Positions 27,001-38,333 are shown, counted from the stretch's first letter. The stretch is 64,000 nucleotides of DNA from Nocardioides perillae (GCF_013409425.1 NZ_JACCAC010000001.1:2356001-2420000), one strand, 5' to 3'. Translations and numbers: made by a program. The notes: generated by a model not told the origin, from the letters alone.

Positions 27001-28017
27001 ATGCGCGCCACCACCATCCACGCCCCCCGCGACATCCGCGTCTCCGAGGTCGACGACCCCCGCGTCGAGCTGCCCACCGACGCCGTGGTCAAGGTCGTCG
27101 CCGGCTGCATCTGCGGCTCCGACCTGTGGCCCTACCGCGGCGAGAACGACGTCGTGCCCGGGTCGACCATCGGCCACGAGTGCGTCGGCGTCGTGGAGGA
27201 GGTCGGCGACGAGGTGCGCTCCTTCCGGCCCGGAGACTTCGTCGTCGTGCCCTTCGACCACTGCGACGGCACCTGCCCCCACTGCCTGGCGGGCGCGCAC
27301 TCGGCGTGCGTCAACCTCGGCATGACGACGAGCGGCCAGGCGGAGTACGCCCGCGTCACGCAGGCCGACGGCAGCCTGGTCGCGACCGACGGCATGCCCG
27401 ACGAGTCGATGATCCCCTCGCTGCTGGCGCTCGCGGACGTCATGCCGACCGGCTGGCACGCCGCCGTCGCCGCTGGCGTGCGCGAGGGCGGCACGGTCGT
27501 GGTCGTGGGCGACGGGGCGGTCGGCCTGTGCGGCGTGCTCGCCGCGGCCACCATGGGTGCCGAGAAGGTCGTCGCGATGTCGCGCCACGAGCCGCGCCAG
27601 GCCATCGCCCGCGCCTTCGGTGCCACCCACGTCGTCGCCGAGCGCGGCAAGGAGGGGGCCGCGGCGGTCAAGGAGATCACCCAGGGGGTCGGCGCCGACG
27701 CGGTGCTCGAGTGCGTCGGCACCGACCAGGCGATGGGCACCGCCTTCGCGGTGGCCCGGCCGGGCTCGACCGTCGGCTTCGTCGGGGTGCCGCACGGCGT
27801 CGAGCTGCCGGTGCGCCGGATGTTCCAGAAGAACGTCGGACTCGCCGGCGGGATGGCCCCCGTGCGCCGCTACCTGCCCGAGCTCCTCGAGCTCGTCACC
27901 TCCGGTCGCATCGACCCGGGCCGGGTCTTCGACTCGACCGTCGCGCTCGACGACGTCGCGGAGGGCTACCGCCAGATGGACCAGCGCGAGGCGATCAAGG
28001 TCCTGGTCCGGCCCTGA
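27001..28017 (+). CDS. Zinc-dependent alcohol dehydrogenase family protein
   Basis: A 338-residue medium-chain dehydrogenase. The catalytic zinc site is GCICGSDLWPYRG with the IGHECVG helix, and the structural zinc lobe CDGTCPHCLAGAHSACV has four cysteines. The nucleotide fold is VVVVGDGAVGLCGVLAA. The substrate cannot be assigned; TDH-like threonine or glutathione-independent aldehyde dehydrogenases are similar. The ATG at 27001 has a CACGAT box 6 nt upstream. It is divergent from the HTH-MurA gene and shares its operator region. Confidence 0.9.
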   Translation: MRATTIHAPRDIRVSEVDDPRVELPTDAVVKVVAGCICGSDLWPYRGENDVVPGSTIGHECVGVVEEVGDEVRSFRPGDFVVVPFDHCDGTCPHCLAGAHSACVNLGMTTSGQAEYARVTQADGSLVATDGMPDESMIPSLLALADVMPTGWHAAVAAGVREGGTVVVVGDGAVGLCGVLAAATMGAEKVVAMSRHEPRQAIARAFGATHVVAERGKEGAAAVKEITQGVGADAVLECVGTDQAMGTAFAVARPGSTVGFVGVPHGVELPVRRMFQKNVGLAGGMAPVRRYLPELLELVTSGRIDPGRVFDSTVALDDVAEGYRQMDQREAIKVLVRP

Positions 28018-28082
28018 CTCCCGCTCGCGGTGGCCGCGTAGGGTCGCCGCAGGTCCTCGGGAGCGGGCCGGAGGGAGCAGTC

Positions 28083-29933
28083 GTGGAGCAGCCGCAGCTG
28101 GTGGTCGGCCCCTTGGTCCGCCACGTCGACCAGGAGAGCGCGAGCGTCTGGGTGGAGGTCGACCGCGCGGCGCGCGTGACGGTGCGGGCCGGCGACCACG
28201 TGGGCGAGCGGGGCACCTTCGCGGTGCACGACCACCACTACGCCCTCGTCGACGTCACCGGGCTGCCGCGCGGCACCCGCACCGCCTACGTCGTGGAGGT
28301 CGACGGCACGCAGGTGTGGCCGCCTACCGACCCCGAGGTGCTCGGCGGGCTGCCGGACCTGCCCGCCCCGACGCTGCCCACGCTCGACCACGACCGGCCG
28401 CTGCGCCTCGCCTTCGGCTCGTGCCGCACGAGCGTCTCGCACGACGCCGAGGGCAACCGCACCCACGGCGTCGACGCGCTGCGCGCCTACGCCCTGCGGA
28501 TGGCGGGGGTCACCCACGCCGGCGACGACGACCCCGACGCCGGACGAGCCGTCGACGACGTGTGGCCGAACCTGCTGCTCTTCCTCGGCGACCAGGTCTA
28601 CGCCGACGAGACGACCGCGGAGATGCGTGCCTTCCTCGAGTCGCGCCGCGACCTCTCCGAGCCGCCGTGGACCGAGCTCGCCGACTACCAGGAGTACGCC
28701 GAGCTCTACCGCATCGCGTGGACCGACCCGGCCAACCGGTGGTTGCTGTCGACCGTCCCGACGCTCATGGTCTTCGACGACCACGACGTGCGCGACGACT
28801 GGAACACCTCGCAGTCGTGGAAGGAGCAGATGGAGGCCACCTCGTGGTGGCACGACCGGATCGTCGCCGGGCTCGGCTCCTACTGGGTGCACCAGCACCT
28901 GGGCAACCTCTCGCCCGCCGAGCGGGCCGAGGACGCGCTGTGGCGCCGGGTGCTCGACCACGAGGAGGCGCTGCGCGACGGGAGCGCGGCGGGTGAGCTC
29001 GACCTGACCGACGCCGTCGACGCCCTGGCCGAGCGCGCCGACGCCGACCCCACGTCGTACCGGTGGAGCTTCGCGCGCGACCTGGGCTCGCAGGCGCGGC
29101 TGGTCGTGGTCGACTCCCGCGCCGCACGCGTGCTCGACCCCGAGCACCGCTCCATGCTCGACGACGCCGAGATGTCCTGGCTCGACGCGCAGCTGCGCGG
29201 CGACGTCGAGCACCTGCTGGTCGGGACCAGCCTGCCCTTCCTGCTGGCGCCGGGCCTGCACCACGTCGAGGCCTTCGGCGAGGCGCTCGCCCAGGGGGCG
29301 TGGGGGGAGCGCGCGGGCAGGGTCGGCGAGACGTTGCGCCAGGCCGTCGACCTGGAGCACTGGGCCGCCTTCCAGGACGGCTTCCGCGCGGTCGCCGACA
29401 TGGTGCTCGAGGTGGCCACCGGCCGTCGTGGGCGCGCCCCGCGGACGGTCACCTTCTTGTCGGGCGACGTCCACCACAGCTACGTCTCCGAGGCCGTCGC
29501 GCGCGACCACGAGACCGCGGAGCGCCAGCACAGCCGGATCGTGCAGGCGGTGTGCTCGCCGATCCGCAACCCGCTGCCGCGCCGCATGCGCTTCGCGACG
29601 GCCGCGCTGTCCTACGGCCTCGCGGGCCCGATCGGCCACGTCGTCGCGCGCTCGGCCAAGGTGCCCGTCGCCGGGTTGCGGTGGGGGATGGTGCGCGGGC
29701 CGTGGTTCGACAACAACCTCGCCTCGCTCGAGGTCACCGACGACGGCCTGCGGCTGTGGTGGGCGCGCGGCGCGGTCGTCGACGACGACCACGACCGGCC
29801 GCGGCTGACGTGCGTGGCCGAGGTGCCCCTGGTCGACGAGGACGGCACCGGGGACAGCCTGCGCGGGCTGCGCCGTCGCTTCGCGGCCGGCGGGTCGCTG
29901 CTGCGCCGCGGTCGGCGCGAGCGCGAGGGCTGA
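28083..29933 (+). CDS. PhoD-like metallophosphatase family protein
   Basis: A 616-residue protein with an N-terminal beta-sandwich-like domain (about 1-100), then a PhoD-type phosphatase. Metal and active-site motifs include FGSCRTSVS, LFLGDQVYADE, VFDDHDVRDDWNTS and the late FLSGDVHHSYVSEA. No signal peptide is seen, unlike classical secreted PhoD, so it is likely a cytosolic phosphodiesterase/phosphatase of unknown substrate. The GTG at 28083 is chosen because GGAGGGAGCA precedes it; a TAGGGT box at 28039 gives a leadered transcript. Longer upstream readings overlap the dehydrogenase. Confidence 0.88.
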   Translation: MEQPQLVVGPLVRHVDQESASVWVEVDRAARVTVRAGDHVGERGTFAVHDHHYALVDVTGLPRGTRTAYVVEVDGTQVWPPTDPEVLGGLPDLPAPTLPTLDHDRPLRLAFGSCRTSVSHDAEGNRTHGVDALRAYALRMAGVTHAGDDDPDAGRAVDDVWPNLLLFLGDQVYADETTAEMRAFLESRRDLSEPPWTELADYQEYAELYRIAWTDPANRWLLSTVPTLMVFDDHDVRDDWNTSQSWKEQMEATSWWHDRIVAGLGSYWVHQHLGNLSPAERAEDALWRRVLDHEEALRDGSAAGELDLTDAVDALAERADADPTSYRWSFARDLGSQARLVVVDSRAARVLDPEHRSMLDDAEMSWLDAQLRGDVEHLLVGTSLPFLLAPGLHHVEAFGEALAQGAWGERAGRVGETLRQAVDLEHWAAFQDGFRAVADMVLEVATGRRGRAPRTVTFLSGDVHHSYVSEAVARDHETAERQHSRIVQAVCSPIRNPLPRRMRFATAALSYGLAGPIGHVVARSAKVPVAGLRWGMVRGPWFDNNLASLEVTDDGLRLWWARGAVVDDDHDRPRLTCVAEVPLVDEDGTGDSLRGLRRRFAAGGSLLRRGRREREG

Positions 29934-29986
29934 GGCGCCCCGCGCACCCGCCGACGGGCCCGCCGACGGGTCCAGGGCGGCGCCGG

Positions 29987-30160
29987 TCAGGCCGTGAGGC
30001 GGCGGGCGTCGAGCACGCCGGGCAGCGGCGGCGGGACGCACGCGCAGGAGTCGGAGCAGGCGAGGAAGCGGTGCGGCGCGTGCCCGCACGCGGCGCACGG
30101 CAGGTCGTGGGAGAGGTGGCCGCCCGCGCGCCCGCCGGAGGTCTCGATCGTGTCCCACAT
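29987..30160 (-). CDS. 57-residue Cys/His-rich putative zinc-binding microprotein
   Basis: An ATG at 30160 preceded by GAGGACGGG gives 57 residues starting MWDTIETSGGRAGGHLSHDL. The core is PCAACGHAPHRFLACSDSCACVPPPLPG: CxxC, two His and a later CxxxCxC cluster, suggesting a small zinc knuckle. The tail is basic and hydrophobic. Similar MWDT-type small proteins are, from memory, annotated as hypothetical in related genera. It is too short for standard ORF cutoffs. It converges on the PhoD-like gene, 53 bp apart. Confidence 0.65.
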   Translation of the reverse strand: MWDTIETSGGRAGGHLSHDLPCAACGHAPHRFLACSDSCACVPPPLPGVLDARRLTA

Positions 30161-30383
30161 GGTGCCCGTCCTCGTGTCGCGGGGGCCGTCCGGCCCGCCC
30201 CTGGCCTGCGTCGTCCCTCCGAGGGTCGGCCACCACCGGCCGCACCTTGAGCCGAACCCGCCGAAGATGGCCCGACCGGGTCATGCGGCCTGACGGACGG
30301 GGGAGGTGGTGGGTGTCGGCGGCAGGTGCGAGACGCGCACGGCGCGGTCCGGCGCGGCGCGGCGGGCAACGCGGCCGGTGGGC

Positions 30384-30389
30384 TTGGAT
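30384..30389 (+). promoter_or_regulatory. -10-like hexamer of methyltransferase gene (leaderless)
   Basis: TTGGAT ends 6 nt before the GTG at 30396, supporting that start over an upstream reading from 30306. Confidence 0.4.
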
Positions 30390-30395
30390 GGCGCT

Positions 30396-31154
30396 GTGGG
30401 CACCCCCTTCGACGAGCACGCAGCGCGCTGGCAGGCGTACACCTCCTCCCCCTGGGGGCGGCTGCGCTACACCCTCGTCGGCCGGACGCTGGCCGGGCTC
30501 GGCAGCGAGCTCGGACCGGCGCCGTGGCGGGTGCTCGACGTCGGCGGCGGCGACGGCCTCGACGCCGTACCGCTGGTGGCGGCCGGGCACGACGTCGTGG
30601 TGGTCGACCCGTCACCCGGGCTGCTGACCGGTGCGGCGGCCACGGGCGCCACGACCGTGGCCGGCGGTTTGGAAGACCTGGCGCGGTCGCCCGGCCACGG
30701 GTCGCACGACCTGGTGCTGTGCCACTTCGTGCTGCACTACCGCCCCGACCTCGAGGCAGACCTCGACCGGTTGGTGGCCGCGGCACGCCCGGGCGGCCTC
30801 GTCTCGGTGGTCGCGCCCAACCCGCACGGGATGGTGCTCGCGGCACTCGTGCGCTCGGGCCCGCAGGCCGCGCTCGCGCAGCTGTCGGCCGCGACGGCGC
30901 GCACGGTGACCTTCGACACCGACGTGCGCAAGCTGGAGGTCGACACCGTGGCAGCCGCACTCGGCGCCCGCGGGTGCGCCGTCGTCTCCCACACGGGCGG
31001 CCGGGTGGCCAACGACCTCGTGGCCGACGACGCGCTGAAGGAGGACCCGGAGTGGTACGCCGCGCTCGTCGAGCTGGAGGTCGCGCTGCACGACCGCGAG
31101 CCCTTCCGCCGCACGGGCGCCTACTGGCACCTGGTGGTGCGCACGCCCGTGTGA
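30396..31154 (+). CDS. Class I SAM-dependent methyltransferase
   Basis: A 252-residue methyltransferase. The SAM-binding motif I is VLDVGGGDGLDAVPL near residue 48, motif II VVVDPSPGLL, and motif IV-like LVLCHFVLHY. It resembles ubiquinone/CmoA-type small-molecule methyltransferases, but the substrate is unknown. The start GTGGGCACCCCCTTCGACGA encodes VGTPFDEHA, typical for the family N-terminus. DUF3072 follows 29 bp downstream. Confidence 0.87.
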   Translation: MGTPFDEHAARWQAYTSSPWGRLRYTLVGRTLAGLGSELGPAPWRVLDVGGGDGLDAVPLVAAGHDVVVVDPSPGLLTGAAATGATTVAGGLEDLARSPGHGSHDLVLCHFVLHYRPDLEADLDRLVAAARPGGLVSVVAPNPHGMVLAALVRSGPQAALAQLSAATARTVTFDTDVRKLEVDTVAAALGARGCAVVSHTGGRVANDLVADDALKEDPEWYAALVELEVALHDREPFRRTGAYWHLVVRTPV

Positions 31155-31183
31155 GTCCCGGCCGGGAACGGTACGGGTGCGGC

Positions 31184-31465
31184 ATGACCTCGAACACGCA
31201 TTCGAACGAGCCGACCCGTCCCGCCGACGACGACACCGCCGCGGGGACCGACCAGGAGGTCCTCGGCGGACCGCAGGGCAGCACCACCGAGAAGGACCCC
31301 GACGACTGGGTCACCGGCGACGAGCCCATGACCGGCGCACAGCGCAGCTACCTCGACACGCTGGCGCGCGAGGCGGGGGAGGAGATCCCGGCCGACCTCA
31401 CCAAGGCCGAGGCCTCCGAGCACATCGACCGCCTGCAGGGCGCCACCGGGCGTCAGCCGGGCTGA
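31184..31465 (+). CDS. DUF3072 domain protein
   Basis: A 93-residue acidic, soluble protein. The C-terminal segment MTGAQRSYLDTLAREAGEEI followed by PADLTKAEASEHIDRLQ is the DUF3072 domain, a short helical module resembling SAP-like or DNA-binding helices; its function is unknown. The N-terminal 45 residues are low-complexity Thr/Asp/Pro. Its last 13 bp overlap the 3' end of the MOSC gene on the other strand. Confidence 0.85.
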   Translation: MTSNTHSNEPTRPADDDTAAGTDQEVLGGPQGSTTEKDPDDWVTGDEPMTGAQRSYLDTLAREAGEEIPADLTKAEASEHIDRLQGATGRQPG

Positions 31466-31953
31466 GCGGCGCCGCCCGCCCGGCCGGCCGGGAGCTCCAC
31501 GACCGGGTCGCCGACGCGCACGGTGCCGCCGGTCAGCGCGCGGAGCACCGAGCCCGCGCGGCGCCGCAACGCCGGACGAGCACCGGGACCGAGCTCCTCG
31601 TCCATGACCCGGCAGGGTGCCGCCACGCGGACGACCTCGAGCAGCACGTCGCCGACCTGGATCCGGGCCCCCGGGGTGCTCGGCACCTCGGGCCCGCTCA
31701 CCGTCACGTTGCGGCGCGTCCGCGCCGCAGGCACGTCGCGTCCCAGGACCTCCGCGGCCGCGGCGAGGGCGTCGGCGGACTGCAAGGAGACGTGGCGGTG
31801 CCGCGAGCCGTGGTGGCGGTCGCCGACGATGCCCGCCCCGGCCTCGACCACGACCTGTGCCACGGCCACCGTCGGGGCACCGCGCTCGGGCGCGACGTGC
31901 AGCGCGACCACCCGTCGCTGCGCCGAATCGGGCGGACCAGCCGGGCTCACCAC
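31453..31953 (-). CDS. MOSC domain-containing protein
   Basis: A 166-residue MOSC (molybdenum cofactor sulfurase C-terminal) domain protein. The conserved cysteine lies in VVRVAAPCRVMDE, and VGDRHHGSRHRHVSL and NVTVSG are family blocks. Such proteins bind a sulfur-carrier or molybdenum-cofactor-related ligand; the reaction here is not known. It overlaps DUF3072 at the 3' end by 13 bp. Confidence 0.87.
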   Translation of the reverse strand: MVSPAGPPDSAQRRVVALHVAPERGAPTVAVAQVVVEAGAGIVGDRHHGSRHRHVSLQSADALAAAAEVLGRDVPAARTRRNVTVSGPEVPSTPGARIQVGDVLLEVVRVAAPCRVMDEELGPGARPALRRRAGSVLRALTGGTVRVGDPVVELPAGRAGGAAQPG

Positions 31954-31995
31954 CGGCCGACCTGCAGAGGGGGCGCCTGCGTCACCCGCCGGAGC

Positions 31996-32439
31996 CTACG
32001 GCGCGGTGCCGGTCGCGCGACCGAGACCGGCCAGCGCGCGCACGAGCGAGAGCCCGTCGGACGTGCCCGGCCAGTGCCGCTCGAGCGCCGCCGGGCCCGC
32101 CCGTCGGACGACGGCGCGCAGGGTGAGGGCGACGACGACGAGGTCGTCGGCCCACCCGAGCACGGGCACCACGTCGGGGACGAGGTCGACCGGCGAGGCG
32201 AGGTAGGCGAGGAGCAGCCACAGCCTCGCCCGCACCCCGCGGGGGAGCGCGGTGCCGGTCGCCATCCGCCGCACGAGCCGGACCACGTCGGGCAGGAGCC
32301 GCAGCCCCTCGCGCAGGCTCGCCGTGTCCGGGCGCCGCAGCCACAGCGTGCCCACCAGGACACCCCACACCAGCGCGAGGCCGGCTCCCGCCGCGGCGAG
32401 CGGAGGCCACACCTCCGCCCACACCTCGGCCCACGTCAC
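31996..32439 (-). CDS. DUF1232 membrane protein
   Basis: A 147-residue protein with an N-terminal membrane helix (about 11-30) and a second hydrophobic segment. LAYLASPVDLVPDVVPVLGWADDLVVVALTLR is the DUF1232 (YkvA-like) signature around residues 88-120, quoted here as the region with key residues SPVDLVPD and GWADD. Function unknown. The GTG at 32439 overlaps the upstream gene's TGA by 4 bp, so they are cotranscribed. Confidence 0.85.
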   Translation of the reverse strand: MTWAEVWAEVWPPLAAAGAGLALVWGVLVGTLWLRRPDTASLREGLRLLPDVVRLVRRMATGTALPRGVRARLWLLLAYLASPVDLVPDVVPVLGWADDLVVVALTLRAVVRRAGPAALERHWPGTSDGLSLVRALAGLGRATGTAP

Positions 32440-33413
32440 CGGCGCACGCGCACCAGGCGGGAGACACGGGCGGTGGCGACCACGAAGCGGTGGTCGCTGG
32501 CGCGGCGCACCCACGAGCCGCGGCTGCGGGCGTAGCGCAGCCACTCCACGCGACCCGCGGCGTAGAGCTGGTCGATGACCGGGCGCGCGGGCGGGCGGCA
32601 ACCGCGGCGGGTCGAGGTGCCGCCGTCGGCTGCGCGCAGCTCGGTCCACCGCACGGCCCGGCAGAAGAACTCGGTGCGCTCGTTGACGTCGCCGACGAGG
32701 AAGACCGCCCGGGGCGAAGCCCGTCGCAGTCGGTTGACCAGCTTGAGCTGCGCCCGGGTCGCCACGTCGCGGTCGCGTTCCTGCCGGCGTGGGGAGTTGT
32801 GGACCACGACGACGGTCAGCTGGGCCCCGGTGCGGCGGTCGCGCAGGGTCACCACCGGGATCGGGCGCTCGGTGCGGTCGAAGGGGGTGGTGATCGACCC
32901 CGTCTCGAGGAGCTGGAACCGCGAGCGCTTCCAGGCCAGCTGGAGGCGTCGTGCACCGGCGCCGAGGGTGTCGCGGGGCCAGAGCGCGTAGCCGTCGAGG
33001 TGGCGGCGCAGGGTGCGCAGCTGGTCGGCCTGCACCTCCTGGAAGCCGACGATCCCGACCCCGCGGGTCCGCACGATGCGCGCCGTGAGCCGTGCCCGTC
33101 GCCAGCCCGGCAGCCACCGTGGGTCACCCCGGGTGTGCTGGGAGCCGAGCACGTTGAAGGTCGCCACCTGCAGCCGCGCCGACACCGTGCGCCAACGGCG
33201 AGGACGCACCGCGGCCGGCGCGGCGGCGGCTCCGGCGGTGGCGGCTCGGGCGGTGGCGGCCGTGAGGGCCGGTGGCGCCCGGTGCGCCGCGGCGGGCGCA
33301 GCCGCGTCGGCCGTCGCCGGGGCGGACGCCGACGCCGGGACGGGGGGAGTGGTGAGCGTCAGCGCCGCGCAGAGCAGCAGCGCCAGGAGGCGGCCGTGGG
33401 GGAGCGGTGCCAT
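32436..33413 (-). CDS. Secreted endonuclease/exonuclease/phosphatase-family protein
   Basis: A 325-residue protein with a signal peptide (MAPLPHGRLLALLLCAALTL, then Ala-rich PVPASASA). A low-complexity Ala/Pro linker follows, then an EEP-fold domain: LQVATFNVLGSQ, VGFQEVQADQL, VVVVHNSPR, LVGDVNERTEF and the terminal SDHRFVVA carry the metal-binding Asn, Glu, Asp-x-Asn and Asp-His. The substrate could be nucleic acid or a phosphoester outside the cell. The ATG at 33413 is chosen for the signal peptide; a longer reading to 33632 lacks one. Confidence 0.85.
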   Translation of the reverse strand: MAPLPHGRLLALLLCAALTLTTPPVPASASAPATADAAAPAAAHRAPPALTAATARAATAGAAAAPAAVRPRRWRTVSARLQVATFNVLGSQHTRGDPRWLPGWRRARLTARIVRTRGVGIVGFQEVQADQLRTLRRHLDGYALWPRDTLGAGARRLQLAWKRSRFQLLETGSITTPFDRTERPIPVVTLRDRRTGAQLTVVVVHNSPRRQERDRDVATRAQLKLVNRLRRASPRAVFLVGDVNERTEFFCRAVRWTELRAADGGTSTRRGCRPPARPVIDQLYAAGRVEWLRYARSRGSWVRRASDHRFVVATARVSRLVRVRR

Positions 33414-33519
33414 CGCGGACCAGCAGACCACGTCACCGGTCGGTGCGCACGTCCGCCACGCGGACCACACCGTGCGAGGTGGGAGGCACCACGACCGCCG
33501 GCGACCTAGCGTCGTCTCC

Positions 33520-34230
33520 GTGGGGACGACGACGGGGCCGGTTCCGGGGTCGCCGGCGCGGCCGACGGTGGGTCTGACGGTGGCACTCGACGAGGGCCGT
33601 GAGGCGTGCGCCGCCGCGGTGCGCGGCTTCACCGGAGCGGTCGACGACCTCGACGAGCTGGCGCTGCTCGGCGCGTCGCGCTGCCACGGCTGGAGCCGGC
33701 TCGACGTCGTCGTGCACCTCCTCGACGGGTGGAGCGAGCTGCTGGGCGCCCTGGTGTCCCCGGTCGACGCGGCCCCGACGGTCGACGCCGCCTCCTACTG
33801 GACGGCCTTCGCGGACGGCCCGGGGGGGTGACGACCCCGTCGACCGGGTGCTGGCCCTGCGGCGCCGCACCGCGTCGTACGCCCGTCCCGACGGCGCGCG
33901 ACGACACCTGCACGACGTCGCACAGGCCGTGCAGCGCGGGGTCGCCGGGCTGGCAGGGAGCGCGGTCGCGTTCCAGGGCCACGTGCTCGACCCCGGCGAC
34001 CTGCTCGCGACGTGGGCCGTCGAGGGTGCCGTGCACCAGCTCGACCTGCTACAGAGCGACCGGCCCCGGCGACGGCCCTGCGCCTGGGCCGGCGCGCGGT
34101 CGCGGCACTCCTGGGCCAGCCGCTGCCGGTCGAGGCGCACGACCTCGAGGCCGTGCTGGTCGGCACCGGGCGCGCCCCCGCGACCGGGCCGCTCGCCGCG
34201 CTCGCCGACCGGCTGCCCGCGCTGTCCTGA
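33520..34230 (+). pseudogene. DinB/maleylpyruvate isomerase-like gene with two frameshifts
   Basis: The reading starts at GTG 33520, with TAGCGT 7 nt upstream, and encodes a mycothiol-dependent isomerase-like (TIGR03083 type) start: LALLGASRCHGWSRLDVVVH. At a run of seven G (33822-33828) the frame hits a stop at 33829; six G would read on into DDPVDRVLALRRRTASYARP. Near 34058-34064 a one-base loss shifts again; the third segment ATALRLGRRAVAALLG runs to the stop at 34228-34230. The +1 and -1 errors cancel, but the stop lies between. Either real decay or homopolymer sequencing errors. Confidence 0.75.
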
Positions 34231-34303
34231 GCAGTGCCGCCGCCCGCGGCGCCGCCGTAGGATCCCCGCGCCGGGGTCGCCCCGGGAGACGCGAGGGGGA
34301 GCA

Positions 34304-36664
<2,361 letters not shown>

Positions 36665-36757
36665 CGGAGGTCCGACCGTGCCCCGGGCGCCGGTGCGCAC
36701 GCTGGCGTCGTACGTCGTGGAGGACGGCCGCCCCGGAGCCCTCCCGGCCTGAGGTCC

Positions 36758-36763
36758 TAGGGT
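36758..36763 (+). promoter_or_regulatory. -10-like hexamer of alpha/beta hydrolase gene (leaderless)
   Basis: TAGGGT ends 6 nt before the GTG at 36770. Confidence 0.5.
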
Positions 36764-36769
36764 GGCCGG

Positions 36770-37561
36770 GTGAGCGCCGACGCCCCCGCCCTGCACGCCA
36801 CCGAGGTCGGCACCGCCGGTCCGCGGGTGGTCTTCCTGCACGGGCTCTTCGGGCAGGGACGCAACTTCACCCAGGTCGCGAAGGCGCTCGAGCCCGACCT
36901 GCGCTCGGTGCTGGTCGACCTGCCCAACCACGGCAGGTCGTCGTGGACGGGGTCGGTCGACTACCACGAGGTCGCCGACGCGGTGGCCGGCTGGATGAGG
37001 TCCTCGGGCGACGGGCGGACGCACCTCGTCGGGCACTCGATGGGCGGCAAGGTCGCGATGCTCGTCGCGCTGCGCCACCCCGACCTCGTCGACCGGCTGG
37101 TCGTGGTCGACATCGCGCCCGCGCCGAGCGACGGCGCGGGGGAGTTCGAGCACCTGCTCGACTCGCTGGTCGCGCTCGACCTGGCCGGCCTGACCCGCCG
37201 CTCCGAGGCCGACGACGCGCTGGCCGAGCGGATCCCCGACGCGCGGGTGCGCGGCTTCCTGCTGCAGAACCTGCGCTCCGCCGACGGCGGCTTCCGCTGG
37301 CAGGCCGACCTCGACCTCCTGCGCCGCGAGCTGGCGGTGATCGCCGGCTTCCCGGAGGTGACCGCGACCTTCGACCGGCCCGTGCTCTGGGTGGCCGGGG
37401 AGCGCTCGCCCTACGTCCAGCCCGAGCACGAGCCGCTCATGCGGCGGCTCTTCCCCCGCACGACCTCGGTGACGATCAAGGGCGCCGGTCACTGGGTGCA
37501 CTCGGAGCAGCCCGAGGCGTTCGTCTCCGCGCTGCGGGTCTTCCTGCTCGCCGACCGGTGA
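36770..37561 (+). CDS. Alpha/beta-fold hydrolase
   Basis: A 263-residue alpha/beta hydrolase. The oxyanion-hole segment is FLHGLFGQGRNF (HG motif) and the nucleophile elbow is LVGHSMGGKVAM; a late GHWVHSEQPE gives the catalytic His. FLHGLFGQGRNF and NHGRS resemble the YbfF/acyl-CoA esterase group, so esterase activity is likely. No signal peptide is present. Confidence 0.9.
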   Translation: MSADAPALHATEVGTAGPRVVFLHGLFGQGRNFTQVAKALEPDLRSVLVDLPNHGRSSWTGSVDYHEVADAVAGWMRSSGDGRTHLVGHSMGGKVAMLVALRHPDLVDRLVVVDIAPAPSDGAGEFEHLLDSLVALDLAGLTRRSEADDALAERIPDARVRGFLLQNLRSADGGFRWQADLDLLRRELAVIAGFPEVTATFDRPVLWVAGERSPYVQPEHEPLMRRLFPRTTSVTIKGAGHWVHSEQPEAFVSALRVFLLADR

Positions 37562-37652
37562 CCGGGCGAGGTCGCGGGGAGCATGCGGACCGGGCGGACC
37601 GGGCGGGGGAATCCGGTTGCGCCGCACCGCCCCGGCCGCGGGAGGATCGCGC

Positions 37653-38333
37653 ATGCTGACCCTCGAGGAGATCTTCCCGCCCTTCGGCCTGCGCATCGCG
37701 TGCGGCGACGTCGAGCTCACCGTGCTGCGCGACGACGACCTGCCGGAGCTCGTGGAGCTGGTCCGCGGCGGCATCGCGGACCAGGGGAGTCCGATGCCGT
37801 TCCTGCGCGCCTGGCACGAGGAGCCCTACGAGCCGGGGTCGGCCGGCGCGTTCCCGGCGACCTCGCTGGCGTGGTGGTGGTCGCAGCGCGCCACCTTCGC
37901 GCCGCACGGGTGGCAGCTGGCGCTGGTGGTGCGTCGCGCCGGCGAGGTCGTCGGCCTCCAGGACCTCCACGCCGAGCACTTCGCGCAGGCCCGCCACGTC
38001 GAGACCGGCTCCTGGCTCGGCCGCGCCCACCAGGGCCGCGGCACCGGCACGCTCATGCGTCGGCTCGCCGTCGGGCTCGCCTTCGACGGGCTCGGCGCGG
38101 CGACCTGCGGGTCGGCGTACATCGCCGGCAACGCCGCCTCCGCGGCCGTCAGCCGGAAGGTCGGCTACGTCGACAACGGGCGTCAGCGCATCGTGCAGCA
38201 CACGCGCGACGGCGTCGTCGGGTCCGTCGAGCACCGCGTCGTCGTCACACCGGAGACGTTCGTGCGTCCTGACGCCGACGTCGTCCTCGAGGGCGTGGGT
38301 GCGCTGCGGCGGTTCTGGGGTCTGGACGCGTGA
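37653..38333 (+). CDS. GNAT family N-acetyltransferase
   Basis: A 226-residue RimJ/RimL-type acetyltransferase. HVETGSWLGRAHQGRGTGT contains the acetyl-CoA binding Q/R-x-x-G-x-G/A motif, and YIAGNAASAAVSRKVGY is the Asn-containing motif of protein or small-molecule acetylases. The acceptor is unknown. The ATG at 37653 is chosen for its GGAGG ribosome site at 37641-37645; an upstream start at 37617 is possible. It converges with the XRE-cupin regulator. Confidence 0.88.
   Translation: MLTLEEIFPPFGLRIACGDVELTVLRDDDLPELVELVRGGIADQGSPMPFLRAWHEEPYEPGSAGAFPATSLAWWWSQRATFAPHGWQLALVVRRAGEVVGLQDLHAEHFAQARHVETGSWLGRAHQGRGTGTLMRRLAVGLAFDGLGAATCGSAYIAGNAASAAVSRKVGYVDNGRQRIVQHTRDGVVGSVEHRVVVTPETFVRPDADVVLEGVGALRRFWGLDA

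Noticed and set aside
33822..34065. Programmed ribosomal frameshifting in the DinB-like gene
   Set aside because: Two opposite shifts would be needed and neither site has a typical slippery sequence with a stimulator; indels or errors are simpler.
36678..36752. 24-codon ORF between the UvrA paralogue and the hydrolase gene
   Set aside because: No ribosome site, no domain, and the hydrolase promoter follows directly.
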